Part shown: positions 43,601-56,000 of the stretch, piece after piece
How positions within the stretch are numbered: the first letter of the stretch is position 1
Layout: each line of letters opens with the position of its first letter
Origin: Phoronis australis
Lineage: Eukaryota > Phoronida > Phoronidae
Assembly: GCA_002633005.1 (NCBI GenBank)
Contig: NMRA01000053.1
Span: 590,151 to 654,150 of the forward strand
DNA length: 64,000 nt
Direction of reading: 5' to 3'
Notes under the pieces: generated by a model
Seen by the model: only the letters and a program-made list of their open reading frames with translations
What the model was told of the DNA's origin: nothing
Database searches by the model: none
Program-made: the position numbers and the translations under genes

Positions 43601-46600
43601 AAAATATATCTTACTCAGTATCTTTGATCTTGGGTCACTTAGAATGTTAGTTTTAATGGCTGCACCCACATTTTTGTGGTCAAGAAATCTGAAAATGCAA
43701 CTGAGAAACATAATCAAAACCTCACTTATTAGCAGCCACATTTTCTAAATGCATTCTTCATGTAATCCAACACATATGATCACTATCTTACTTTCTTGTA
43801 TATTTTGTTCGGAGCTTGTTTCCTTCAAGACACTTAAAACTAAACCAGTACCTAAACAACTTATTTACGTTTGAAGAACGTGAAAGTTTGTTTTTTTTGT
43901 AGTGTCAACAGTCTTTCAAAACTTTGAAATCAGTGTATGGATCATTACTATAGCCACCACTGTCATCAGGAACCACATCATCATCACTATTCTGACATTC
44001 AGCACTAAACTGACATACATCTGTGTAAGATAGGTTCTTTGATCGGCAAGAGCATCTTTGGGAAGAGGAATTGTTTTTGCACTGGCATCTAACCATCTCA
44101 ATGATAGCCTCTGGCGCCGGAAGCTCCTCAGTTATGAGTGTTTCAGTTGGTCATCTTTGTCCTTATAAATTCATTCTGCAATGGACCAAGGAGCTCCTGT
44201 CGAGCAATGTCTGCCTGGCCCCACACTCTGGCTTGAATAAACACCCTCAGCACATGTTGTTTCAAAGCACCAATGGTTGGTGGACGTTTGTCGCTGTCAG
44301 CCACATGTTTACAGAAGAGGTACCATCTCAGCTCTGGGATGCTATTTGTGTCTATACCCTGTGGTGAGTATGCACATGTAAATTGGGGCTAATGTGCAAA
44401 GAAGATCACCTGTTACTTCATAAGCAGTACAAAAAGTCTGCTGTACATTGATATCATCGGTGTTTGCCTTCAAAATATATATTCAACCTACAGAATGGAC
44501 CAGTGTTGTCTATCCATGTAAAAGCATGGAAAGCAGGAAGAGCTATTTGCTCGGACAGCACCTAATATTGTGCATATTGGATTCAACTTCACAATCCCAG
44601 ATGCCATGGGGACTGAAGTATTTCTGAGAAGCCTGTCATAATAGGCAATGACGAGTAAGTTGAGCCTTTTTTGGTCATGGGAGAGGAAACGGTTCATTGG
44701 GATGTTCTTTATGTAAGTCTCATGTCTTATCTGGTACAGACTTACTTGACCCATTCTCTGCCTCCTTCTTTCTCTTGTGGCTTGTTTCAAAGAGTTGTCT
44801 TTGTGGGTGTCAAAAACCGGAATGATATCGTCATAATCTCTAGTTAAGAAAATCACTTCCATATTATCCACACGTGCAGTTTTGTGGCTTCGGTGAACAC
44901 ACTCATTGGATGTTGTTTACATGTTTTCTGGGTCTAAAACCACTTTTGCAGCTTGAGGACTGTCCTGTTCTAAGACGTCTGCCTTGGAAAGTTTCTGCTC
45001 AAGGTGGATTCGATTCCATTTGTCTGTGAATGACAGCATTGCCCCACTGGCAGCAAAGATTGCTCTTGGTATTAGGGTGAATTCATAGTGGCTGATTGCA
45101 TGTTTCTGGTCGATTTGCCCAGCAGGCTACAACTTCTGTGGTTCTCGTCATTGATCCTCAGCCTGGTTACTGCTAAGCTTATCTGCCATCCGACTGTCAA
45201 AGGCAAAATGCATTTCCACTGAGTAGAGGAGAACTGGATTCCAAAGTGAACAGTGGAAATAATACCGAAATCTTCAAAAGATATGTCTCAAATGTCTTTT
45301 CAAAAAGATATAGATATACGCTGTTAATATACATGTAGGTTAATCTGCGATTCTGTGATTTCTTTAAATATTCTTGGGGTTCGTATCTGCTATTAAAATC
45401 ATTTAGATTATATGTACCATTTTAGAAATTTTTTTCAATTCCTAAAACTAACGTTCTAAGTGACCCAAAAGCAGAAATACTGAGCAAAATGTATTTTACG
45501 GGCGCCATTTGTGAAATTTTAAGATGGCCACCAAGATGGCCGCCAATAAAATTAAAATTTCCAATTCATTGACTTCAAAGCTGCAGGTGTAGCCATAAAA
45601 ACCAACATTCTAAGTGACCCAAAAGCGGATAAATTAGGCAAAATCCATTTTGCCTGTGCCATTTTTGAAAATCCACGATGGCCACCTAAAATAGAATCAA
45701 TTATTTTCTGATTCGTTTCCAAAAATGTATAGTTTCCACTTTCCCCAAAAAATTCCAACGATTGTCAAAATTTGGACATAGTAAACCTGACTATACAACC
45801 CATCTACAGATATTCAAAAGTCAATTTCAAAAAAGAATGCGTTTAGTAAGAATTTTAATTTGAAAAAAATAACATCAGCTAATATGTTAGCCACCAGAAC
45901 AACCAATGAGATGCCAGGAAAATAATGTATCTTTACCTTTCCCATTCCCAAGATGTCTGCTTCATGAAAACATTCGAGGACAGCCAGCAGATCCTATCCT
46001 GCTGGCTTGACTAACTTGTTTACAGTTACTGTTAACACTGAAAAGTATTAATTCTTGGATGGGTCTGCAAGTAATGGGCAGTTATCAAGGGCCAAGACTC
46101 ATACACGTAAACCAGCAGGCAGCAGTTAGGAATTGAGGAAATCCAAGTCAAAAGGCAAGTGTCAAACTCAAAGTCTCATCATAGCCTACTGATACAATTC
46201 TTGGTATGTTCCTGAATCATTTGTGCTTCCGCAAGTAGCAGTTTTGAGCCAGCTAGGACACTGCTGAAACCATGAACTATTGAATGATTGTGCGACTTCA
46301 CAATAGACTGGCAAGATGTCTGCCCCTTGTTGCATTCATGTCTCAGATTCTGCTAAAAATTCTGAGCTCCCGGAATTTTTGGATATTACGTAGTCTAAGG
46401 CTACTGCAAAAATGGATCAACACTGAGTGGAAGTGAACTATCATTGCTGAGAAGTTTCTAAGTTTTTTTTGAAAAAACAGAGCTCTTCAATCACAAGCAG
46501 CGTTACAGATACTTTGCGGATGCAACAAAAATTGAAATAGCTATTAAAAAAGAAAAAAAAACCAAGCTGGTGAAGGAAGCAATGTTGAGCCTACTAGAAA

Positions 46601-49600
46601 ATTAAGGGTATTGTCACTGTCATTTCCATTTAACAGTGCTCAAAGAAATGTATATGTGTGGCCACCACAATGTTTCATTTGTCACAAATCAAAGCCTATC
46701 ACAGAGAATTTCACAAACAAAAAAACTTGAAAACCTACCCCTGTTTCAAACACTCACCTGTAAATAGGCCTACCTATTCTCGATTCGAAAAACTCATTTA
46801 TGGTAAACAATCTTTAGTTTAGGCTAGAGAAAAAAGAATTATTTGTCTTGAAAAATTTGCAGTATTAGCCGTCCCAATGTCAAAGGTACTGGCAGTAGTT
46901 TTTACCTTCATGTGAGTGATCAGCACTGCTTTTTATGTATAGTAATTCATTATCTTGAAAATTCAAATGTTGCTCCGATTTCAGGGTCTCGCATTTTGAA
47001 GATTCTTAAATAGAGAATTTTTAGCGTTCGGAAATTTTTTTACTCTTAAATTCATGTGCTATCTAAAACGGGAAGCATCAAAAGAATTAGCTCTGCGGTA
47101 AATAAGATGCTTTCCAATTTCACACAGAAACTATTGCCAAAATGACCATTCCTCTATTTTCAAAGGCTGAACTACAATTTTGGGATGATATTTTTTTTCC
47201 ATGTCTTAAATTGTTCAAAGGCAACTGTACTGTGCAATCAATGCTAGTAATGATGCTCATTTCTCTTAATGCTTACTTTTGCTGAGAACTAACAAAATCA
47301 AATTTCACTCGTTGGCCGTACTGTGTGCTAAAGGGAAAAGCATTTTGGTTATCTGTTTCAGTAAAAGTATCATTGTAACAAGGCTGTAGTGTTTAGATGA
47401 AACGATATTCAGGGTCACAAAATTTTTCTATTCCGGGTAGGGTGCAGGCTTGCAGAGGTATTTTTTAAACTTTGTCATTTAAGTCGGGCTCAACATTATT
47501 TTGTGTTTCCTGGTCAACTCATGGAAGGCATTGAACCTTTTGTATGCAAGCTGTATTGCGACTCATCAAAAGTTAACAAAGCACGCTACTACATATTCAG
47601 GTTGAAATCTATGATGGAGTCATTTCTGCCTCCTAATCGTGATTGTTTGCTGTTACAAGCCAAAAGATCAAACTACCACCATGCCCTTCACAAATAAGCC
47701 TTGCAACAGCACGTCAGTGCACCATCTCCAGCTGGTAATGGGTGGCTGTTGGCGTTTGTTAGTCTGAAGTTGCACTGGATAACTCTGCCTTTAGCCCCAG
47801 AAAATGTCATGAAAAATTTTAATTACAAGTGTAAAATGAGAGGTTGTAGTACAAAAATTTGCTCCTGTTTGCCATGTTATAGGATGTGTGGCTCTAGAGA
47901 TTGTGTAAACATAGTGTCTCAAGAAACAACTTTTAATGACAATAAACGACGATGGAGTGAATAAAGAAACATAATAAGTTTGTGCTGTTATCAAAGAACA
48001 TTAAATCTGTAGCCAAATGGAAAATATTGACAACATTTTATCATGCTCATGGCTGTCTGGACTGCACGGTGTATCGTTCCCTGTGACAGTAGACAGTGAA
48101 TTGCAGTGTGGATAATGATAATTAATTGCGACAATTAATGTAAGTGGTGAAAGTGAACTTATTGCAAAAACGTTGGAAATGTATGTTGTTCATACAGTAT
48201 TTTTGTTGTGATATCAAATCTCCAAATGGTTAATAGTATTGTTCTTTTGGTAGGACTTAAGAATATATTAGTAAGTTTTCTGGCCTGCAACATGAGGCGC
48301 TGCTAAAATTTTTATTTTTCTCTTTTTGAGCAATTTTCCACGTAATGTCATAATATTTATCACTTTTGTGCCCACTAACTTCAAATGAACAAACCCCACT
48401 GAAATTATCATTCAGTTTTTGGCTAGTGTTGTTGGTTTTTGAAGATTTGTTTTATGTGCCAATTTTTAGATCAAATTTCTCGAAAACGTGCAAGTCAAAC
48501 CTTGGGAACTTTTTAGATTCTTAAAGTATAGTACTCAATGACCTTAAAACACCAAAATTTTCTTGCCCCCAAAAAGTAGCCACGGAAGTGATTTTCAAGG
48601 CCTCCTAGAGTCGAATGGACTATGGCCTATGTGAGTGTGGGGTGCATAAAAAGTATCAGTTCCGAGAACCCTGTGTACTTTTGAAAGCTTCCAAATCCAT
48701 CCATCTTCTCCATCGAAGTAGAAGGACTGTCAATTTGCTTTTGCTTCGAATCAGGCTCGTAAGTTTCTTGCCACGGAGGGTCAGATTCAGCCGCAAAGAT
48801 GGAAATATTGCCATGGTAACTTAAGAAAGTTCAATTACAATCCCTTTTAAAATTCAATCCAGCAATGACGCTGCTTCGGCAGAACAGTTACGCCCATGAC
48901 GGAAGTTGTTTTTGACACCAGAACATGGCTTGTGCAGTGGTCTTAAAACATTAGTTTGTCTCTATCATTCGTTTACTTACTTGCTGTAAATCCTGTCATC
49001 CTCTGTCTTGGAAGTCAAACCAGTACCATCCTGTGATACATAACACAGTTTAGTCAGAAAATGACACCTCTTGCATGTCTTAACTTCAACTCTGTAATAA
49101 CACTTCTGAATGGGTAAGTGACTGCAGCGAGCCGAAAAATGATGCCGCATGTTTTCTGATAAGATAGTTGGTGTTTGAGAATTTGCAACCGTCGCACAGC
49201 AGTTGTTGTGACTAGCATTTCAAATCGGAGGAACTATCTGTTGCAAGGTATGTATATTCCTGTTACGACAACTTTGTTAAAAGTTGTTGAAAGTTCAACA
49301 CTCAACCAAGACACTTGCGAAAAATATAGCGCAAGTCTTTGCAAAATATAGCCATAAATTACACGCAAAGCGTATGGTCGCATTAGGTTTATTCCCAAGT
49401 ATTATCCATCTTCGGACCGCAGCCCAGGCTGAAGTAAAAATTACCAAGTACCGCTTAAGATGAATTCTCACCGTTTTGACGCCCACTTACGTAGTAATTA
49501 GTAGTTATAACGTCACCCCTGTTTGCACTTGGGGGCAGCACAATGTACTCATTGTCGTTTGCTTCGTGTTGTTCTGAAAATTAAATTCCCGATTAGCTTA

Positions 49601-52600
49601 ATAGAAAAATACTGGGTTTCACGCTGTCGAAAATTTTGTTCGTTGATATCCCTTACACCTTATTCCCTTACACTTGTATGTTTGCATTTCCAACCGCTTA
49701 GAACAACTTTAAAGACTATGACTGAATTTCAAAGTAAACTGTGCAAAAATACTCACCGACGTCCTGTGGAAGGTTTGCTATACGTTTTAATTCATTTTTC
49801 AGTTTCCAGATTTCTTCCTTCGCATCATCTTTTTCTCGGATGTGCTGACGTTGCAGATCTTTTATTTCTTTGTCTTTCTTGTCCAAATTTTCATGGTATT
49901 CTGTTTCCTTACGTTCTAGTTCTTTGTTTTTCTTTTCCAAATTTGCATCGTATTCAATTTCTTTGCGTTTGAGTTCCATTTGTAGTTTTTTCTCAATTTC
50001 CATTGGCTCTTCAGCTAACTTCGCGTAATGATCCAGCTTACTTTCTAATTCACTCACTCGCTCTTTAAGATTCTTATTTTCAGCAATAAGCTTATCTCTC
50101 TTACATTGAAATTGCGCGTTTGCTAATTCAACGTTATTTTTATACTGTTTCAGTGCCGCCGCTGTTTTGTCGAGCTGTGCTTCTGAAGAGTTCGCCCTGG
50201 CGATGTGCGACTCCAGCGTTTCTTCAGCCTTTTCCATCCTTTTTCTGTACTCACGTGCAAACGCCTTCTCATCACTGAGTTCTTGTTGTAACTTTGACTT
50301 GCTTTTTTCATGCTCAATCACTTGGTTTTCCAGCTCACGAATACGTGAACTTAAAGCCATCTCTTTCTCAACATGGTTGGAGCAAAGAAGTTCAATTTTT
50401 AAACGCGCTTCGTCCAGCAAACATTGCTTATCTTGCACCAACTTCTCCAGAACAGCGTTTCTATTCTGCCGACGATACTTTCTAACATGTTGCATATTGT
50501 AGGACGATAATTCCAACACGTGTAAAATATTTTGAGTGGAGTAAGCAATCCTCCGCTTTCTAGAAGGCAGGTATTCTGTCGTTTTAACTTTAAGCTTGTA
50601 TTCTGAAAGTGAATATTTGACAGCAGTTTCAATCCTTAGTTCAATTTGAGGTACTTTTTTTGAAACCAATATAAATTTCACATTTTTGCCAGATGTGTCT
50701 CTTTTGAGGCGCTTGTAATATTAGAACTAACACGATGCTCATTCATTTTTGGAGATTTGTAATAGGCATAGGTGAAAATACAAAATAAAAAAAAATGTTG
50801 TAATTGTTAAGTGTCATTGTAACGGGGCTGAAAAATAATTCCAAGGGATGCTAAACCTTATTTTGGGCTCTGAACAGGGTCTGTATTAATGAAATCTTTA
50901 AATGTGAGATGTAGTGAGAGGATATCTAGTGTAAGGGCCAAGATAAGAACAAAATGTCATATCTCCGTTTCAAAATTAGAACCGAAATCGTTCTAAGATG
51001 AGACCAGAAGCCTGTTACAGAGTAAGCTTAAGATTAGACTTCAGGCCTAAATGACCAAAATTTAGGACCAATATTACTGTAACCTGTTGAGGAACAAATT
51101 TAGTTGATATTTTCACAATCTTATGTCCCTAAACAATGTCAAATTGGAGATCGGAGGCTTTCGATTCGAGAACTGGCAAAGGCTGAAGAGACAATGCAGT
51201 GCGACATAGCTTCACACATGAAAGAATACCATACCAGGGTTTTCTCTAGCAAGCGAGATTCCCATTGCGCCCAAAATGTCAATAAAGCCCCATTTGGATT
51301 TTTAAGATCACGGCTATTCTTTAAACCAAAATTTAGCACACCGACTCGCTTAATCTTGTGAATTCGCAACAAGTGGCGGAAGCGTAGTTTATAATCTCAC
51401 TTACTTCAAAAACCGACTTTTAAGTTAAAATTAAAATTAAAATTTCTCTCTAAGTCAAGACCCAACTTAGTATTCATGAAAAGGTCTTTTCTGAAATTTC
51501 GTCTTCGGTCTTAACTTAGTCCGATTCAGTGCAATGGGCCCACATTCGAGGCCTGCGCACGTCTGGTACAACGTGTATCAGACCGCCTCCAATTGTTTTG
51601 TTGTTTAGTCCGATTTTCGGTCTTCACTTAGACAAGTTTTCAATCTTAAGTTTTAAGTCAGTTTTCATGAAACGGAACCCTGGTGAAATCAATAAAAACA
51701 AGTTTTAGTGTCTCAGCGCATCCATGCTTTAAGGAATACTTGAGCACACTGACCCTTATTCATACTCCAAGTTCTTTGACATCATTAATATATATTGATA
51801 ACTCGTAGATAGAGAAATAGCATTCAAGGTATGAATCTCACCTTTCGTAAGCTCGCGACGCATTTTCATGTAATAATCGAAATCCATAGCAGGCTTAACT
51901 ATTGCAGGATTCATCGAAATAAGTTGTTTTTGCTCGTCTGTCATTGCTAGGTCCATCAACCGCCTTAAGAAACCGTCGCGGTAATGTTCGTTATTAAGCA
52001 CAATCCAATATTCGTCCAGTTGACAAACACTGCTAAATTGTAAAGTGAATATGATAGAGCCTTCGCGAAGACTTGTAACTGTTGTTTTCGTGTCTATTAG
52101 GTCAACTTGTTGGGGTTTCCAATCGCGTGTAGAATATTGGACACTTTGACCATCATCCACCGAGACGTGCAGCTCACATTCAATAGCTGAAAAGAAAAAT
52201 ATGCATTGCACTCACTTTTTGGATCGTTTTAGAGGTATGTCACTGTATAGCAAGGGTACCAAGTCATAAAATTATTCACAGAATTATGAATATATAACCT
52301 TAACTTAGACAGAAACAGTAACTGGTAATGCCACATCAAATCGCTGTCGCAGAACTTCAACTTAGGTAGTTTAACCCTAGTAAGACCAAGCTCGTTCAAT
52401 ACAAATTTCGTCCATTTTCGTGTGTATAGTATTACTACATGTACTAATGTCAGCTTGGGCAACGAAGTTCGCGAGCAAACGATATTTGAAATAAATTGAA
52501 ATGTTCAACTATGTTCAACTTACGAAAAATGACGAATGATCGTGAATAAAACTCTAAAATTCAAATTAAAAATGTCCAAAATCACCAAGTGTGCGGGTCT

Positions 52601-52857
52601 TAGCATTCTCTAACATTTATGGTGGAAAAGCTTCTCGGAGTTCCGGCAACATTTTGATCCTCAATTATCGTAACAGAACGCAAGTTAGAGCATCTTTGGG
52701 ATGTCTGTACCTGGTATAAAGAATACGATTAGTTTCCACTGGTTTAATCTAAATTTTATCTGTCTTATTCGCCGAAGTCTGATACACCACATTTAAGTTA
52801 TCTTCGCGAATTTTACAAGTATTTAAAGCAAGTCCTTGAAACGAATTTTGCTTGTGG

Positions 52858-52889
<32 letters not shown>

Positions 52890-53032
52890 ATCGTCACCAC
52901 CACCACCATCACCACCACCACCATCACCATCACCATCACCACCATCACCACCACCAACACCATCACCACCATCACCATCATCATCATCATCATTATCATA
53001 ACCATCACCATCATCATCATCACCATCATCAC

Positions 53033-53078
<46 letters not shown>

Positions 53079-56000
53079 GTCATCATCATCATAACTATTA
53101 ATTGCAATCGCGTAAACCTAAAAATTATGATTTTCACGTAATTTCCACAGACAAGATTATTTTGAACTTGCAATTTTCTATTTCATTGTCTACAAAAATT
53201 TGTCAGGGATTTTAAGACCTTTTAGTCCGAGATTGCTGCTGTCAAAATTCAAGATTTTCCATCTTTTCAAGGAACACCAAAGTGTTCAATTCAGGCTCGA
53301 AGTCCTCAACAGAAAGTCTAAAACACATTTTTGTATCTAATAGAGCATGGAAAGAGAATTAAATAGTGTCACGAGAGTAACGGCATTTTCCGTGAAAAAT
53401 CACAAGATTTAAAAAACACAATCTCGCGTTAATAAACCTCTGGCCATTATTTTCATACACTTCAACCTACTGTACTTAGTTAATGAGATCAAATTTTAAA
53501 GATACATATGCGTTTGCTGTTAGGTTAAGCCCACCACAGTTTCCGTGGGCAAGTGCCATAAGCGAAAAGCCACTTTTGCAATTTTCGTCTGCAGACATAT
53601 TACAACACCTCAGCGTTCCACAGACGCAGCACGAGGACACACTGAGATTTGTCTGCTAAATTCTTGTATCTACTGATCAAAGCACAGGTTTTTTCGATTC
53701 GTGTCCAACCGTATTCTATTGAAACAGTCAGTCGGCCAAAATCAGAAATATGATGGCAAAATCTTATTGTGGCTCATTTAAAACCCCGGGGAGAGGTTAT
53801 CAAGGCAGCAATACTCAATTCATCTTAGTAACACCCCTAAGTTTCAACAGCATGCATTCTGAGCAAGGCTGCCTGGTTGTAATACAAACTTAGTCTGGAA
53901 CCTGAAAAAGCTGATACTGACTAACTAATGCCTCGTTACCGTGGCAACATTGTCACTTTGCTATGAATGTGACTTTCGTTTTCGCTAAATTTTTGCTAAA
54001 ATACGTGACCATGTCGCCCGATTTATGGCAGATTCATAAAAAGACTAAAATCAAATTCTACGCGCTTTCTAATTTCAGAAAGTGTGTTTTTACCGAGAGA
54101 ACCTAGTTTTGTTGACATTTTGACTACACACACAATGAATGATTGAGGTTTAATAATAAATTATTAAGTGGCAATGCCAATAAATGATTTGGAATCCCTC
54201 GGAGAATAATAGTGTAGTCAAGATGCCAAATTTACCACCATGTATCCAACGGCGTTTTTACCTCAAAAGGTGTAACCCTGTTGTTCGCGGTATAGTCAAA
54301 ATCCCGACACCCTATTTCAAAACTATTTCAAATTTACAAACCTTTGTCCTTTAATGATGATTCAAGCTGGTCTGCAACGTGTCTTTGGCTATCTATCTTT
54401 TTCAAATATTTGATAAGCACAACAAATGCTTGAGAACCCAGTTTTGGAAGAATAAGCAATAATTTGCGGATCTTGTCTGTATCTGTTTCTTGGTTGTCGA
54501 TTGTTTCTTTCAGATGACAAGTTATTACTTTCTTTTGCAGTAGATAGTCAAGAAGCCCTCCCTTGATGATCAGGTTGCGAGCCATAAACAACGAGTTTTC
54601 CCGCAAGGCACTCCTTTGCTCTTCGGACATCTCTTTTGACACCTCTTTTCTTGGTTGGTCTGGGGGTAATAAAGATATATATGTGAGTAGCACCAGGCCT
54701 TGGTGCTAAAAAAGATGTGATTGCTATGTGCAAAAATAAGGTACTCTAAAAGCACTTACCCCTCCCCTTCCAATATGCCATCATAATTTCCACAATAATG
54801 AGGAAAATATACAGAAATAATCTGAAAGAAAATTCAAGACAAAATAATAGTTTTATTGGAGATTTCCTATGCGTGCCATTTTTCAGTTAATTATGGAGAA
54901 AGGGCAAGAATTCAAAAATAAGAGTTGGCGAATGGTGTCACTGGATGCAGACACTGAATAAGCTGTTCACATCTACTGCAGAATCCAGCGCAATGACGAT
55001 GACGCCGTCTGAATTGGCAGCATCGATTCTCGATAACCAGTTTTATGCTGCCTTTACAAGCTTTTAAGTTGTTTCTGAAGGTTTGGCCGGAATAGATTCG
55101 TCGTTAGCCTATTAATCGCTCTTGAAATCCTATTACAGTACTTGTTCGGCTGCGGAGCACCATTGTGCAAATAAAGTGAACGCGTTACTTGTTGCTTTGG
55201 CGTTTCTCGCAGGTAGGCATCTCTTTGAATATTTTTTGTTGGTAGAGTTGCCTGATATTTACATACTGTTGTCTCAGATACCACAGAAACGTTAGTTACA
55301 TGGCGCTGTGTTGCATGCCATTTATTCTCAACAATTGGTCATCGACGCCGATTTTCTGAAAGTCAAGGCACGATTTTCTAATAAAAACTGTTACGGACTC
55401 CCATCTATTGGCTGTTGCATAAACCACAGTTGAAGTTACTGTATAACTATAGGTGGCGCGCTAGTCGCCGCGCATGTGCAACCCCATTTTTCTTTGGTGA
55501 CGAATTTTGAACTGAGACGTGTTTCTTGTTCGTTCCCATGTCATCCCACACAATTTCGTGTGTCATTAACAAAAACTGTAAAGCTGTATTTCACCCTCTT
55601 TATCTGGCTGAAAACAAAACTCAAGTTAAGCTCGGTGTTATAAGACGTGCTATATTTGCAGTCGATTTGCATTGAAAGTTTTTGTGACTTCTTGTAGGAG
55701 TCAATCGTTCTGCTATCAAATGGTCTTTTCTGAATCTACTTTTCAGTGTACATAACATTGTTCTCTTAACATCTTCCTTCCAAGCGTGAGTGTCCACTTT
55801 ATGATTTTTTCATCAAAATGCACTGAGTGTACATTCAATGTTACCATGGTCATCTCCGCCGTCGTGGTGGTCGTGGTGGTCGCCGCCGTCATCACCAAAA
55901 CTATTATTTGCACGAAATGAATTTTCAGATGCTTGTAATCACGTAAACTTAAAAATTATGGCTTTCACGTAACTTTCACAGACCAGAATATTTCGAAAAT

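Larger units (their letters stand above)
43233..48629. mobile_element. Composite inverted-end DNA element, 5.4 kb
   Basis: The 13-bp end TAGGCCATAGTCC (43233-43245) is inverted at 48617-48629. Inside are two related decayed coding regions facing outward: minus-strand at 43905-45200 and plus-strand at about 46190-48000. Both end in a Cys-rich block. The family is one of the uncharacterised, multi-copy proteins seen in many marine invertebrates; no transposase class can be named from the sequence. A truncated relative lies at 22.0-24.3 kb. Confidence 0.6.

Noticed and set aside
50167-50502. Plus-strand ORFs of 111 and 63 codons
   Set aside because: They lie antisense to the coiled-coil exon, whose heptad pattern and splice sites explain the open frame.
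50603-50681. Extension of the coiled-coil exon to an ATG at 50681
   Set aside because: The acceptor ATTCACTTTCAG at 50603 fits the incoming phase; the ATG version has no upstream support and would disconnect the TRADD-N-like exon.
52823-53173. ORFs of about 100 codons on both strands (poly-Met/Val and poly-Ile/Thr)
   Set aside because: They are translations of the CAT/CAC microsatellite, which lacks stops; no coding signal.
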